Numbered from the stretch's first letter, positions 9,838 through 21,941 are shown. The stretch is 64,000 bases of DNA from Belnapia arida (GCF_016773205.1 NZ_JAETWB010000001.1:1116001-1180000), one strand, 5' to 3'. Numbers and translations: made by a program. Notes: a model not told the origin generated them from the sequence alone.

Positions 9838-10073
9838 GGAAGGGGCTGGTCCTCGCAGGGATCGGCTTCGGCGGCGTCGCGCTATGCGGGCTGGCGCCGG
9901 CGGCGGCGGCCTGGGTGGCGCCGCTCACCATCGTGGCATTCGTCGCGGTCGCCATGGCGATGCGCTCGGAGCCGGATGAGGGGGCGGGCGATGGCGGCAG
10001 CGCGGGTGGCGCCCGGCCGGGCGGCGATGGCGGCGGGGGCGACGGCGATGCCGGAGGCGATGGCGGGGAATAG
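9834..10073 (+). CDS. Small membrane protein with Gly/Asp-rich tail
   Basis: Predicted protein of 79 aa starting at GTG 9834, which overlaps the lipoprotein stop (GTGA). Residues about 5-25 and 27-43 are two hydrophobic segments (VLAGIGFGGVALCGLAPAA and WVAPLTIVAFVAVAMAM). The last 30 residues are a low-complexity Gly/Asp/Glu run. The coupling to the lipoprotein and the clear membrane pattern support a real gene; no family is recognised. Confidence 0.6.
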   Translation: MRKGLVLAGIGFGGVALCGLAPAAAAWVAPLTIVAFVAVAMAMRSEPDEGAGDGGSAGGARPGGDGGGGDGDAGGDGGE

Positions 10074-10140
10074 CGGCCTCGCCGATCCCGGAAAGTTGGG
10101 GGCTTGCCGCCCGGCGGCGGGGCCGGTATCCGCGCGCTGA

Positions 10141-11623
<1,483 letters not shown>

Positions 11624-11630
11624 CGGGCAA

Positions 11631-11670
11631 CTGCTCCGCCCGGGTGGTTCCACCTGAGCAGAGTCTGCTC
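11631..11670 (+). other. Overlapping inverted repeats able to form alternative hairpins
   Basis: CTGCTC (11631-11636) can pair with GAGCAG (11656-11661), enclosing a smaller GGTGG-TT-CCACC hairpin (11643-11654). GAGCAGA (11656-11662) can instead pair with TCTGCTC (11664-11670). The two structures are mutually exclusive. They lie in the 247-bp gap before ftsB, which otherwise shows no gene. They could be a terminator after the upstream genes or a leader switch; neither is shown. Confidence 0.4.
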
Positions 11671-11870
11671 TGGCGCTGCCGGCAAGACCGCGTCGCGTCT
11701 GTTGCGGGAGCCCGGATGCCGCTCGCTTCGCCCGTCGAACGCTGCCGAAGGGCACCCTGGACAAGCATGGTTGCGGATGGTGGTCCGAATCGCCGGTGGA
11801 AGCGGGGATCGTGCTTGCCAGTGGCGCCGGCGCTGGTGCTTATAGCATCGGGGATTGGGGGATTCCGGAC

Positions 11871-12200
11871 ATGTCCTTTGGACGTGCGGTGAAGCGCAAG
11901 CTGGCGGAGGCCTTGCCGCCGGTGGGGCTGGCGCTGCTCTGCGGCTATTTCGTGTGGCACTCGCTGCATGGCGAAAGCGGCCTGCTGGCGCGGGAGCAGA
12001 AGCAGCAGCAGATCGTCGACGCTCGGGCCACGCTGGCGCGTGCCGAGGCGGAGCGTGACTCGATGGAGCGGAAGGTAAACGGGTTGCGCGGCGAGCGCAT
12101 CGACCGGGACGAGCTGGATGAGCGGGCGCGGACGCTGCTGAACCTCGTCAACAAGGATGAGATCGTCGTGCCCTACGAGGCGCAGCGGCGGTTGTACTGA
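11871..12200 (+). CDS. ftsB: Septum formation initiator FtsB/DivIC
   Basis: Bitopic division protein of 109 aa: a short cytosolic N-terminus, one membrane helix (about residues 16-34, VGLALLCGYFVWHSLHG), then a periplasmic coiled coil (about 40-85) rich in Glu, Arg, Ala and Leu. This is the FtsB/DivIC layout that forms the FtsQLB complex. The position between enolase and the pdh operon matches alphaproteobacterial gene order. The ATG at 11871 directly precedes the conserved MSFGRAVKRKL. Confidence 0.85.
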   Translation: MSFGRAVKRKLAEALPPVGLALLCGYFVWHSLHGESGLLAREQKQQQIVDARATLARAEAERDSMERKVNGLRGERIDRDELDERARTLLNLVNKDEIVVPYEAQRRLY

Positions 12201-12215
12201 TGCTACTGGTTGCCG

Positions 12216-12231
12216 AAGGCCCCTCGGCCTT
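12216..12231 (+). terminator. Hairpin between convergent ftsB and the dioxygenase gene
   Basis: AAGGCC / GGCCTT (12216-12221 and 12226-12231) with a CCTC loop, flanked by CCG and CGG that can extend the stem across a bulge. It lies 15 bp after the ftsB stop in the 78-bp gap between two convergent genes, so it may serve both strands. Confidence 0.45.
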
Positions 12232-12278
12232 TGACGGGGAGACTTTGAGAGATGGGGGGCACTGCCTCCGGCCCCGCC

Positions 12279-13301
12279 TCAAGGCGGTGCGGCAGGGCTC
12301 CGGATGCCGACCCACTTCCAACCGTTGCCGCGCCCGGTGAGGCGCGCCACGGCGTCCTGCATGGCCCAGAGGGCCCGGATCTTCCGCCCACCCGCACCAG
12401 CGAGGCCAAGCCCTGCCCAGGGTATGAAGGGATTGCCGCGCGCATAGGCCCAGATGGCGATGCGGCAGGCGGCACCCTCGCTGATGCCGCGCCGGTGGAA
12501 GCCGCTGGTATCGGCGATGACAAGCGTGTTGGCCTGGACGGCGAGCTTCCGCGCGGGCGGATAGCCGAGGCGGGCAAGCCGTGCCTCGTCGATGCGGAGC
12601 GAGCCTTCGCCGGTGAGCCGGTCCGCGTGCTGCGCCGCTGTGATGGAGAGGCGGCGTTCCCAGGCCAGGTGCCGGCGGTTCGGGCGGTGGGAGCCGGGGA
12701 CATAGGTGAAGGCGGCCGCATCGCCCGGGACATCGGTGAGGAAGAGCCAGGATTTCACCGTCGGATGGAAAGTGTCGGTGTGGAAATGGCTCTGCACGTC
12801 GGGCGGTGCGTCGCGGATGCCGCTGAAGACGGTTTGCACGAAGCGATGCGGAGCGAGGCGGTGAGAGCCGGCATAGTCGTGCAGGGCGCGGTAGCGGGGC
12901 GAGGCAAGGGCCTCGGCGGTGGCGGGCAGGCCGGGCAGGGTGACGGCATCGAGGGGGATCAGCCTCGTCAGCGTGTAGCCGTCGACGAACTCGCGGGCGG
13001 GCGCCTGCTGGCTGAGCAGCTCGGCGCGTAGCCGGGCGAAGAGCGTGGGCGGCAGGAAGTCGGGGATGACGAGGTAGCCGTCGCGATCGAAGCGGGCGCG
13101 GTCGGCGGGGCCGAGGGCTGCGGCCAGCCCGGCGCGGCGGCGGGCGGCGAGGCGGGCGGCCAGTCGCTTACGGGCCAAATGGAGGCCCATGCGGTTCAGC
13201 GCGGGGCTGCCGAGGAGGGGGTTGCCGCGGAAGGATTTTGCGCCGGTCGCCAGCGCCAGGGCATGCAGGGGGGCTAGCAGCCAGCCGGTCCAGCCAGGCA
13301 T
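12279..13301 (-). CDS. Phytanoyl-CoA dioxygenase family protein
   Basis: Predicted Fe(II)/2-oxoglutarate-dependent oxygenase of 340 aa, PhyH-like. The iron triad appears as HTD in FHTDTFHP and a distal histidine in SGFHRRG, followed by a conserved arginine (CRIAIWAY). FDRDGYLVIPDFLP marks the usual start of the fold. The start at 13301 is chosen because GGAGGG precedes it and it gives a natural N-terminus; a longer in-frame start exists at 13367. It is transcribed against its neighbours, inserted between ftsB and pdhA. The substrate is unknown; members hydroxylate lipids, amino acids or small acids. Confidence 0.82.
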   Translation of the reverse strand: MPGWTGWLLAPLHALALATGAKSFRGNPLLGSPALNRMGLHLARKRLAARLAARRRAGLAAALGPADRARFDRDGYLVIPDFLPPTLFARLRAELLSQQAPAREFVDGYTLTRLIPLDAVTLPGLPATAEALASPRYRALHDYAGSHRLAPHRFVQTVFSGIRDAPPDVQSHFHTDTFHPTVKSWLFLTDVPGDAAAFTYVPGSHRPNRRHLAWERRLSITAAQHADRLTGEGSLRIDEARLARLGYPPARKLAVQANTLVIADTSGFHRRGISEGAACRIAIWAYARGNPFIPWAGLGLAGAGGRKIRALWAMQDAVARLTGRGNGWKWVGIRSPAAPP

Positions 13302-13474
13302 CGAGCCCTCCGATCGGTCACGGGAATGCGAGGCGCGGTTATCCGAGGTTGGGGCGCAGCGCGTCAAGCGGTGCCGGAAGCTTCACGCCCGGGCGGAACC
13401 GCTTTGCGCTTCTTGCGCTTGCTGGCAGGGCGGAGCAACAGGCCAGATGCCTGCTGCGATGCACACAACGTCTG

Positions 13475-13493
13475 TTAACCGAAATCTGGTTAA
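13475..13493. promoter_or_regulatory. Inverted repeat upstream of pdhA
   Basis: TTAACC and GGTTAA separated by 7 nt, in a locally A+T-richer part of the 304-bp divergent region 13302-13605 between the dioxygenase gene and pdhA. It has the look of a dimeric-regulator operator. I could not place convincing -35/-10 boxes, and the rest of this region holds no supported gene. Confidence 0.3.
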
Positions 13494-13605
13494 TCGCCGT
13501 ATTTCATTGCGGCAACTCGGTTTTTTCAGAGGCTCTCGCTTGTCGTAGAGGCCTGGGACGCGTATTTCGGGCAGGGACGAGATCGCAGGCAAGGGAGGGG
13601 ACCGC

Positions 13606-14631
13606 ATGGCTCAGGCAGCGGAAGCCACAGGCGCGAAGCGCCGTGGAAAGGCGGCGTCGGCGCCGCCCATGACGCAGGATCAGCTGCTGCAGGCCTATCG
13701 GGACATGCTCCTGATCCGCCGCTTCGAGGAGAAGGCGGGCCAGCTCTACGGCATGGGGCTGATCGGCGGCTTCTGCCACCTCTATATCGGGCAGGAAGCG
13801 GTCGTCGTCGGCATGCAGGCCTGCCTGGAGCCGGGCGACCAAGTCATCACCTCCTACCGCGATCACGGCCACATGCTGGCGACGGGGATGGAGGCGCGCG
13901 GCGTCATGGCCGAGCTGACCGGGCGGGCGGGCGGCTATTCGCGCGGCAAGGGCGGCTCCATGCACATGTTCAGCCGGGAGAAGGGCTTCTTCGGCGGGCA
14001 TGGGATCGTCGGCGCGCAGGTCTCGCTCGGCACCGGGCTCGCCTTCGCCAACTGGTACCGGGAGTCGCGGAACGTCTCGCTGACCTATTTCGGCGAGGGC
14101 GCCTCCAACCAGGGGCAGGTCTTCGAGAGCTTCAACCTGGCGGCGCTGATGAAGCTGCCGGTGATCTTCATCATCGAGAACAACAAGTACGGCATGGGCA
14201 CCAGCGTTGAGCGGGCCAGCGCCTCGCGCGACCTGTCGAAGAACGGCGCGGCCTGGGGCATCCCCGGCGAGCAGGTCAACGGCATGGACGTGATGGCCGT
14301 GAAGGAGGCCGGGGAGCGGGCGACGGCGCATTGCCGCGAAGGGCGCGGCCCGTACCTGCTGGAGATGAAGACCTATCGCTATCGCGGGCATTCCATGTCC
14401 GACCCGGCGAAGTACCGCACCCGCGAGGAGGTGCAGAAGATGCGCGAGCAGTCCGACCCGATCGAGACGGCGCGCAAGCTGCTGCTGGAGGGCGGCCTCG
14501 ACGAGGCGGCGCTGAAGAAGATCGATGACGAGGTGAAGGCGGTGGTCCAGGAGGCGGCCGACTTCGCGCAGTCGAGCCCGGAGCCGGACGAGGCCGAGCT
14601 CTGGACCGATGTGCTGGTGGAGGCGCGCTGA
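13606..14631 (+). CDS. pdhA: Pyruvate dehydrogenase E1 component, alpha subunit
   Basis: E1 alpha subunit of 341 aa, the thiamine-diphosphate-binding half of the heterotetrameric decarboxylase that feeds acetyl groups to E2. The conserved blocks are [21 protein letters not shown], the ThDP/Mg motif [13 protein letters not shown] through [12 protein letters not shown], and the phosphorylation-loop-like region [19 protein letters not shown] precedes the ATG at 13606. It is the first gene of pdhA-pdhB-pdhC-VOC-GNAT-lpdA-lipA; the pdhB start follows after 1 bp. Confidence 0.96.
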   Translation: MAQAAEATGAKRRGKAASAPPMTQDQLLQAYRDMLLIRRFEEKAGQLYGMGLIGGFCHLYIGQEAVVVGMQACLEPGDQVITSYRDHGHMLATGMEARGVMAELTGRAGGYSRGKGGSMHMFSREKGFFGGHGIVGAQVSLGTGLAFANWYRESRNVSLTYFGEGASNQGQVFESFNLAALMKLPVIFIIENNKYGMGTSVERASASRDLSKNGAAWGIPGEQVNGMDVMAVKEAGERATAHCREGRGPYLLEMKTYRYRGHSMSDPAKYRTREEVQKMREQSDPIETARKLLLEGGLDEAALKKIDDEVKAVVQEAADFAQSSPEPDEAELWTDVLVEAR

Positions 14632-14632
14632 G

Positions 14633-16063
<1,431 letters not shown>

Positions 16064-16077
16064 GGGGGAGCGGGGAG

Positions 16078-17451
16078 ATGGCGACCAATATCCTGATGCC
16101 TGCGCTCTCGCCGACCATGACGGAAGGCACGCTGGCGCGCTGGCTCAAGAAGGAAGGCGACCAGGTCAAGGCGGGCGACATCATCGCCGAGATCGAGACC
16201 GACAAGGCCACGATGGAGGTCGAGGCCGTCGACGAGGGCGTGCTCGGCAAGATCCTCGTCGCCGACGGCACCCAGGGCGTGAAGGTGAACGACACCATCG
16301 CCGTGCTGGTGGAGCCGGGCGAGGCGGTGCCAAGCGGTGGTGGCGGCGGCAGCAAGTCGGCGGGGAATGAGTCGCCCTCCGGCCCGGCGCTGGAGGCGGT
16401 GAAGGCGGATGGGGGCAAGGTCGCGGGTGCGGCCGAGCAGCCGATCGAGGCGCCGAAGCCGGCGGAGCAGAAATCGCTCAATCCGCAGCCGCTGCCGCCT
16501 GTCGCCAATGGGCATGCCAAGGGGGATGAGCGCGTCTTCGCCTCGCCGCTGGCGCGGCGGATGGCGCAGCAGGCAGGGCTCGACCTCGGCGGCATCAGCG
16601 GCAGCGGCCCGGCGGGGCGGATCGTCAAGGCGGATGTCGAGGCGGCGCTGAACCGGCCGAAGGCAGCGCCGGCGGCGCAGCCGGCACCGGCCGCGCAGGC
16701 CCCGGCGGCCGCTCCGGCACCGAAGCCGGCGGCGCCTGCGCCGGTGGTCACGGCGCCGCATACGCCGGTGCCGAATTCCACCATCCGCAAGGTCATCGCC
16801 AGGCGGCTGGCGGAGTCGAAGCAGACCATCCCGCATTTCTACGTGACGATGGATTTCGAGATCGACGCGCTGCTGAAGCTGCGCGCCGACCTCAATGCCA
16901 AGTCCGCCAAGGACGGGCCGGGGGCGTTCAAGCTCTCGGTCAATGACCTCGTCATCAAGGCGGTGGCGGCGACGCTCAGGCGCTTCCCGAACGTCAACGC
17001 AATGTGGACGGACGAGGCGATCCTGCAGTTCCACGACGTCGATGTCTCGGTCGCGGTCTCGACGCCGACGGGGCTGATCACGCCGATCATCCGAAAGGCC
17101 GACCAGAAGGGGCTGACGACGATCAGCAACGAGATGAAGGACCTCGCCTCGCGCGCCAAGGCGAACAAGCTGAAGCCGGAGGAATTCCAGGGCGGCGGGT
17201 TCAGCATCTCGAATATGGGGATGTATGGCGTGCGGGACTTCAGCGCCATCATCAACCCGCCGCAGGCCGGCATCCTGGCCGTCGCGGCGGGCGAGCAGAG
17301 GCCGGTGGTGCGGAAGGGCGAGCTGGCGGTCGCCACGGTGATGACCTGCACGCTCTCGGTCGACCATCGCGTCATCGACGGCGCGCTGGCGGCGGAGTTC
17401 ATGCAGGCGCTGAAGGGCGTCATCGAGGACCCGCTGAGCCTGATGCTGTGA
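16078..17451 (+). CDS. pdhC: Dihydrolipoamide acetyltransferase (E2) of pyruvate dehydrogenase
   Basis: E2 core of 457 aa. The N-terminal lipoyl domain (1-80, lipoyl-lysine in [11 protein letters not shown]) is followed by a linker, a peripheral-subunit-binding domain (about 148-183, [16 protein letters not shown]), an Ala/Pro-rich linker and the catalytic domain from about residue 225. That domain ends with the active-site [18 protein letters not shown] (His and Asp). GGAGCGGGGAG lies before the ATG. Its stop overlaps the GTG of the VOC gene (GTGA), so translation probably continues into it. Confidence 0.96.
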   Translation: MATNILMPALSPTMTEGTLARWLKKEGDQVKAGDIIAEIETDKATMEVEAVDEGVLGKILVADGTQGVKVNDTIAVLVEPGEAVPSGGGGGSKSAGNESPSGPALEAVKADGGKVAGAAEQPIEAPKPAEQKSLNPQPLPPVANGHAKGDERVFASPLARRMAQQAGLDLGGISGSGPAGRIVKADVEAALNRPKAAPAAQPAPAAQAPAAAPAPKPAAPAPVVTAPHTPVPNSTIRKVIARRLAESKQTIPHFYVTMDFEIDALLKLRADLNAKSAKDGPGAFKLSVNDLVIKAVAATLRRFPNVNAMWTDEAILQFHDVDVSVAVSTPTGLITPIIRKADQKGLTTISNEMKDLASRAKANKLKPEEFQGGGFSISNMGMYGVRDFSAIINPPQAGILAVAAGEQRPVVRKGELAVATVMTCTLSVDHRVIDGALAAEFMQALKGVIEDPLSLML

Positions 17452-17840
17452 TCGACCATGTCTCGATCACGGTGCCGGACATCGCCGCTGCCGCGCGCTT
17501 CTATGACGCGGTGATGGCGGCGCTCGGCGTGCCGACGGTCGGGCGGGACGAGCACTGGCTGGGCTATGGCCTCCGGGCCGATGCTGCAAGTCCGGAGCGG
17601 AGCTACCTGTCCATCCGACTCGGCGCCATGCCGGAGGCGGCGCCGGGCCGGCACTGGTGCCTCAAGGCGCCGGGCCGCGTGGCGGTCGATCGCTTCTGGC
17701 AAGCCGGCCTGGCTGCCGGAGGGGCGGACGACGGGGCGCCTGGGCTCAGGCCGCACTACCATCCGCACTATTACGCGGCTTTCCTGCGCGATCCGGCCGG
17801 CAACCGCGTCGAGGCGGTCTGCCACGGGGAGCACGCATGA
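17448..17840 (+). CDS. VOC (glyoxalase/bleomycin resistance) family protein
   Basis: Vicinal-oxygen-chelate protein of 130 aa starting at GTG 17448, which overlaps the pdhC stop. It opens with the usual [22 protein letters not shown] and ends with [15 protein letters not shown]. Candidate metal or proton-transfer residues are His4 and the late Glu in RVEAVCH. VOC members isomerise, cleave or only bind small molecules, so a precise role cannot be given. Its place inside the pyruvate dehydrogenase operon, coupled on both sides by 4-bp overlaps, suggests handling a reactive by-product of central carbon flow, which is inference. Confidence 0.85.
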   Translation: MIDHVSITVPDIAAAARFYDAVMAALGVPTVGRDEHWLGYGLRADAASPERSYLSIRLGAMPEAAPGRHWCLKAPGRVAVDRFWQAGLAAGGADDGAPGLRPHYHPHYYAAFLRDPAGNRVEAVCHGEHA

Positions 17841-18322
17841 CCCTTCGCCTGCGCGACGCCAGCCCGGACGATCTTGGCCTCGTCCTGCATTTCGTCCGGG
17901 CGCTCGCGGAGTATGAACGGCTGCTGCATGAGGTGACGGCGACGGAAGAGCATTTCCGTCGCCTGCTCTTCGGCGAGACGCCGCGTGCCTGGGCGCTGAT
18001 TGCCGAGTGGGAGGGGAGGCCGGTAGGCTTCGCCCTCTGGTTCTATAGCGTCTCCACCTTCGACGGCGCGCCGAAGCTTTATCTCGAGGACATTTTCGTC
18101 GAGCCCGGCTCGCGCGGGCGCGGCATCGGGCGGGCGATCTTCGCGGACCTCGCAAGGCGGGCCATGACGGCCGGGTGCGGCCGCATGGAATGGTCGGTGC
18201 TCGACTGGAACGCGCCTTCCATCGCCTTCTACCGCTCCATCGGCGCGCTGCCGCGCGAGGGGTGGACCCTGCAACGGCTCAGCGGCGCGGCGCTCGAGGC
18301 GCTCGCCACGCGGGAGGAATGA
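17837..18322 (+). CDS. GNAT N-acetyltransferase, SSAT-like
   Basis: GNAT-fold acetyltransferase of 161 aa, start ATG overlapping the VOC stop. The blocks VGFALWFYSVSTF, YLEDIFVEP, the acetyl-CoA loop GSRGRGIGRAI and MEWSVLDWNAPSIAFY match the spermidine/spermine and thialysine acetyltransferase (SSAT) type better than ribosomal-protein acetyltransferases. A small amine is therefore the likely acceptor. It sits between the VOC gene and lpdA, where pdh-derived acetyl-CoA would be its donor; the functional link is inference. Confidence 0.85.
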   Translation: MTLRLRDASPDDLGLVLHFVRALAEYERLLHEVTATEEHFRRLLFGETPRAWALIAEWEGRPVGFALWFYSVSTFDGAPKLYLEDIFVEPGSRGRGIGRAIFADLARRAMTAGCGRMEWSVLDWNAPSIAFYRSIGALPREGWTLQRLSGAALEALATREE

Positions 18323-18326
18323 ACCC

Positions 18327-19730
18327 ATGGCAGAGACCCAGAGCTTCGACCTCGTCGTCCTCGGTGGCGGGCCCGGCGGTTATGTCGCCGCCATCCGCGC
18401 GGCGCAGCTCGGCATGAAGACGGCGCTGGTGGAGCGGGAGCATCTGGGTGGCATCTGCCTCAACTGGGGCTGCATCCCGACCAAGGCGCTGCTGCGCTCC
18501 TCCGAGATCAACCACCTGCTGCATACGCTCGATGCCTATGGCTTCGCGGCCGACAACATCCGCTTCGACATCGGCAAGATCGTGAAGCGTAGCCGGGCGG
18601 TGGCCAACCAGCTTTCGGGCGGCGTCAAGCACCTGCTGCGGAAGAACAAGGTCACGGTCTTCGACGGGCAAGGCAAGCTCGCGGGGCCGGGCAAGATGTC
18701 GGTCAGCAAGGACGGCAAGCCGGTCGCCGAGCTGGCGGCGAAGCACATCATCCTGGCGACGGGGGCACGGGCGAGGACGCTGCCGGGCCTCGAGGCCGAC
18801 GGCAAGCTCGTCTGGTCCTACAAGGAGGCGATGGTGCCGCCCACCATGCCGAAGTCGCTGATCGTCATCGGCTCGGGTGCGATCGGGGCGGAGTTCGCCA
18901 GCTTCTACCTCAATCTCGGGGCGCAGGTGACGCTGGTCGAGGTGATGGACCGCATCCTCCCCGTCGAGGACGCCGAGATCAGCGCCTTCGTCCGCAAGGC
19001 TTTCGAGAAGCAGGGGATGAAGATCCTGACGGAGGCCAAGGTGCAGGGGCTGCGCAAGGGCGCGGACAATGTCACCGCGGTCATCGAGGCGGGGGGGAAG
19101 GTGCAGGAGGTCACGGCCGACCGGGTGATCTCGGCGGTCGGCATCGTCGGCAATGTCGAGGATATCGGGCTTGAAGGGACCAAGGTGAAGGTCGAGCGGA
19201 CGCATGTCGTCATCGACCAGTACTGCCGGACGGGAGAGCCGGGCGTCTATGCCATCGGCGACCTGACCGGGGCGCCCTGGCTGGCGCACAAGGCGAGCCA
19301 TGAGGGCATCCTCTGCGTCGAGACCATCGCCGGCATCGAGGGTGTGCATCCGATGGAGGTGCTCAACATCCCCGGCTGCACCTATTGCCGGCCGCAGGTG
19401 GCGAGCGTCGGCCTGACCGAGGAGGCGGCGAAGAAGGCGGGGCACGAGTTGCGCGTCGGGCGCTTCCCCTTCATCGGCAACGGCAAGGCGATCGCCATGG
19501 GCGAGCCGGAGGGGCTGATCAAGACCATCTTCGACGCCAAGACCGGGGAGCTGCTGGGCGCCCATATGGTCGGGCCGGAGGTGACGGAGATGATCCAGGG
19601 CTACACCATCGCCAAGACCATGGAGACGACGGAGGAGGAGCTGATGCAGAGCATCTTTCCGCACCCGACGATTTCGGAGGCGATGCATGAGGCGGTGCTT
19701 GATGCCTATGGCCGCGTGATCCACATGTAG
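18327..19730 (+). CDS. lpdA: Dihydrolipoamide dehydrogenase (E3)
   Basis: FAD-dependent E3 of 467 aa that reoxidises lipoyl groups with NAD+. Motifs in order: FAD site [20 protein letters not shown] (residues 9-28), the redox disulfide [15 protein letters not shown], the NAD site [15 protein letters not shown], the second FAD motif GVYAIGDL and the C-terminal catalytic [11 protein letters not shown]. All key residues are intact. It lies 4 bp after the acetyltransferase and 4 bp before lipA, completing the pyruvate dehydrogenase complex. Confidence 0.97.
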   Translation: MAETQSFDLVVLGGGPGGYVAAIRAAQLGMKTALVEREHLGGICLNWGCIPTKALLRSSEINHLLHTLDAYGFAADNIRFDIGKIVKRSRAVANQLSGGVKHLLRKNKVTVFDGQGKLAGPGKMSVSKDGKPVAELAAKHIILATGARARTLPGLEADGKLVWSYKEAMVPPTMPKSLIVIGSGAIGAEFASFYLNLGAQVTLVEVMDRILPVEDAEISAFVRKAFEKQGMKILTEAKVQGLRKGADNVTAVIEAGGKVQEVTADRVISAVGIVGNVEDIGLEGTKVKVERTHVVIDQYCRTGEPGVYAIGDLTGAPWLAHKASHEGILCVETIAGIEGVHPMEVLNIPGCTYCRPQVASVGLTEEAAKKAGHELRVGRFPFIGNGKAIAMGEPEGLIKTIFDAKTGELLGAHMVGPEVTEMIQGYTIAKTMETTEEELMQSIFPHPTISEAMHEAVLDAYGRVIHM

Positions 19731-19734
19731 GCCC

Positions 19735-20706
19735 ATGGCGACCCGCATCGAAATCCGGCATCCCGAGAAGGTCCATCGGCCTGACAACCCGATCCAGCGC
19801 AAGCCGAGCTGGATCCGGGTGAAGGCGCCGACGCACCCGATCTATCATGAGACCCGGGCGCTGATGCGGGACCAGAAGCTGGTCACGGTCTGCGAGGAGG
19901 CGGCCTGCCCGAATATCGGCGAGTGCTGGTCGCAGCGCCACGCCACCATGATGATCATGGGCGAGACCTGCACCCGGGCCTGCGCCTTCTGCAACGTGGC
20001 GACGGGGCTGCCGAAGGCGCTCGACGCCGACGAGCCGCGGCGCGTGGGCGAGGCGGTGGCGACGCTCGGCCTCAGGCATGTGGTGATCACCAGCGTGGAC
20101 CGGGACGACCTGAAGGATGGCGGGGCCAGGCATTTCGCCGAGACCATCCGGGCGATCCGGGCGGCGACGCCGGAGACGACCATCGAGGTGCTGACGCCGG
20201 ACTTCCTCCGCAAGGACGGGTCGCTCGAGATCGTGGTCGAGGCGCGGCCGGATGTCTTCAACCACAACCTCGAGACGGTGCCGAAGCTCTATCCGAACAT
20301 CCGGCCGGGGGCGCGCTACTACCACTCGCTCCGGCTGCTGGACGGGGTGAAGCGGCTCGATCCCACCATCTTCACCAAGTCGGGGCTGATGGTCGGGCTT
20401 GGCGAGGAGCGGATCGAGGTGCTGCAGGTCATGGACGACATGCGGAGCGCCGAGGTCGATTTCCTCACCATCGGGCAATATCTCCAGCCGAGCGTGAAGC
20501 ATGCGGCGGTGGACCGTTTCGTGACGCCGGACGAGTTCGAGGATTATGCGCGGATGGCGCGGTCCAAGGGCTTCCTGCTGGTCTCGGCGACGCCGCTGAC
20601 CCGCAGCAGCTATCATGCGGATCGCGATTTCGCGGCCCTCAGGGCGGCGCGGGAGCGGCAGCTTGCCCAGGCGCCGGTTGTCACGTCGCCGGGCGGCGCC
20701 ACCTAA
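19735..20706 (+). CDS. lipA: Lipoyl synthase
   Basis: Radical SAM enzyme of 323 aa that inserts two sulfurs into octanoyl-E2. The auxiliary cluster motif [13 protein letters not shown] and the radical-SAM motif [10 protein letters not shown] are both complete, and the C-terminal RSSYHAD block supplies the final cluster ligand region. Being last in the pdh/lpd run puts lipoylation together with its three lipoyl-bearing targets. The ATG at 19735 lies 4 bp after lpdA. Confidence 0.97.
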   Translation: MATRIEIRHPEKVHRPDNPIQRKPSWIRVKAPTHPIYHETRALMRDQKLVTVCEEAACPNIGECWSQRHATMMIMGETCTRACAFCNVATGLPKALDADEPRRVGEAVATLGLRHVVITSVDRDDLKDGGARHFAETIRAIRAATPETTIEVLTPDFLRKDGSLEIVVEARPDVFNHNLETVPKLYPNIRPGARYYHSLRLLDGVKRLDPTIFTKSGLMVGLGEERIEVLQVMDDMRSAEVDFLTIGQYLQPSVKHAAVDRFVTPDEFEDYARMARSKGFLLVSATPLTRSSYHADRDFAALRAARERQLAQAPVVTSPGGAT

Positions 20707-20711
20707 GCCCC

Positions 20712-21176
20712 ATGCCGACCCATGCCGAGAAGCGCTTGCTGCGCTACACCCCGGAGCAGCTCTTCGCGCTTGTCGCGGATGTGCGGCGCTATCCTGAATT
20801 CCTGCCCTGGTGCGTGGGCGCGCGGGTGATCTCGCAGGCCGAGGACAAGCTGGTCGCCGACCTCACCATCGGCTTCAAGCTGTTCCGCGAGACCTTCCGC
20901 AGCGAGGTGCAGCTGGAGCGGCCGCACGACATCCATGTGCGGTACCTGAACGGGCCCTTCCGCTACCTGAACAACCACTGGAAGTTCGTGCCGCATCCGC
21001 ATGGCACGCAGGTGGAGTTCTTCGTCGACTTCGAGTTCCGCTCGCGGCTGTTGCAGGCGGTGATCGGCACCGTGTTCAACGAGGCGGTGCGGCTGATGGT
21101 CCGGTCCTTCGAGCGGCGGGCGATGCAGCTCTACGGGCGGCCGAACGGGACGCCGAGCCCGGTGCCGGCGGCCTGA
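20712..21176 (+). CDS. RatA/COQ10-like START-fold protein
   Basis: Polyketide-cyclase/START-like protein of 154 aa from the family annotated as coenzyme Q-binding COQ10 or RatA ribosome-association toxin. It starts with the family block YTPEQLFALVADVRRYPEFLPWC and contains GPFRYLNNHWKF and VDFEFRSRLLQAVIG. In alphaproteobacteria it is regularly found right after lipA, as here. Binding of ubiquinone or assistance in respiration is the likelier role; toxin activity is not shown for this group. The stop lies inside a terminator hairpin. Confidence 0.88.
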   Translation: MPTHAEKRLLRYTPEQLFALVADVRRYPEFLPWCVGARVISQAEDKLVADLTIGFKLFRETFRSEVQLERPHDIHVRYLNGPFRYLNNHWKFVPHPHGTQVEFFVDFEFRSRLLQAVIGTVFNEAVRLMVRSFERRAMQLYGRPNGTPSPVPAA

Positions 21177-21208
21177 TCAGCGGGGCTGATCGCGGGCATC
21201 AGGCTTTT
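21171..21208 (+). terminator. Rho-independent terminator of the pdh-lipA operon
   Basis: GCCTGAT (21171-21177) pairs with ATCAGGC (21198-21204) and is followed by TTTT; a smaller CAG-CTG helix may form inside. The left arm contains the stop codon of the RatA-like gene. It is among the few hairpins here with a real T-run. Confidence 0.6.
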
Positions 21209-21249
21209 GTGTTGGCGGCCGGCGCGGCGGGTGCGGCAGGCTCGGCGCC

Positions 21250-21873
21250 ATGACCTACATCCTTTATGGCGACAAGGGGTCGGGCTCGGCCCCGGTGGAG
21301 ATGGCGCTGGCCGAGATCGGCGCGCCGGTGGAGCTGCGCGCGGTGCCGCTGGAGGGCGACCACCAGCTCGCCGAGGAGTACCGGCGGATCAATCCGATGG
21401 GGCGGGTGCCGACGCTGCTCCTGCCGGACAGGACGGTGGTGACGGAGAGTCTCGCCATCCTGCTGACGCTGGTGGACCGCCACCCCGAGGCCGGGCTGCT
21501 GCCGCCGCCGGGCGATCCGGCGCGGGCGGTTGCGCTGCGCTGGATGGCGCTGCTCGCGGGCGAGTTTTACCCTTGCGTGACTCGGGGTGACTATCCGGAG
21601 CGGTTCAGCGCCGACCCGGCCTATGCGCCGGCGATCCGGGCACGGGCCTTCGAGATGGGGCGGGACATCTGGCGGCTGGTCGAGGCGCAGATCGAGCCGG
21701 CGCCCTGGCTGCTGGGGGAGCGGTTCTCGGTGGCCGATCTCTACCTCGCCTTCCTGTCGCGCTGGATGGGTGGGCGGGAGTGGACGCCGGCCAATTGCCC
21801 GAAGGTGGAGGGCATCGCCCGGGCGGTCGCAGCGCGGCCGCGGGCGGGGCCGGTCTGGGCGAAGCATATCTGA
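21250..21873 (+). CDS. Glutathione S-transferase family protein
   Basis: Cytosolic GST-fold protein of 207 aa: an N-terminal thioredoxin-like domain (YILYGDKGSGSAPVEMAL, then NPMGRVPTLLLPD and the glutathione-contacting TESLAI) and a helical C-terminal domain (from about residue 88) ending in a typical WLLGERFSVADLYLA block. A serine in GSGSAPVE is the probable activating residue. The ATG at 21250 begins the first strand. It is a single gene after a terminator; the substrate is unknown. Confidence 0.87.
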   Translation: MTYILYGDKGSGSAPVEMALAEIGAPVELRAVPLEGDHQLAEEYRRINPMGRVPTLLLPDRTVVTESLAILLTLVDRHPEAGLLPPPGDPARAVALRWMALLAGEFYPCVTRGDYPERFSADPAYAPAIRARAFEMGRDIWRLVEAQIEPAPWLLGERFSVADLYLAFLSRWMGGREWTPANCPKVEGIARAVAARPRAGPVWAKHI

Positions 21874-21941
21874 CGCCGCGGGGGTGTTGCCAGCGCGGCC
21901 GGGCGGTCGCAGGTTCGGCGCCTCCGATAGGGATTTCAGCC

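Noticed and set aside
11815-11846. TTGCCA and TATAGC upstream of ftsB as a promoter
   Set aside because: The spacing is 20 bp, too long for a usual sigma-70 type promoter, and neither box is close to consensus.
13383-13607. A 74-aa frame on the minus strand in the pdhA upstream region
   Set aside because: No ribosome-binding site, unusual composition for this genome, and it overlaps the probable pdhA control region.
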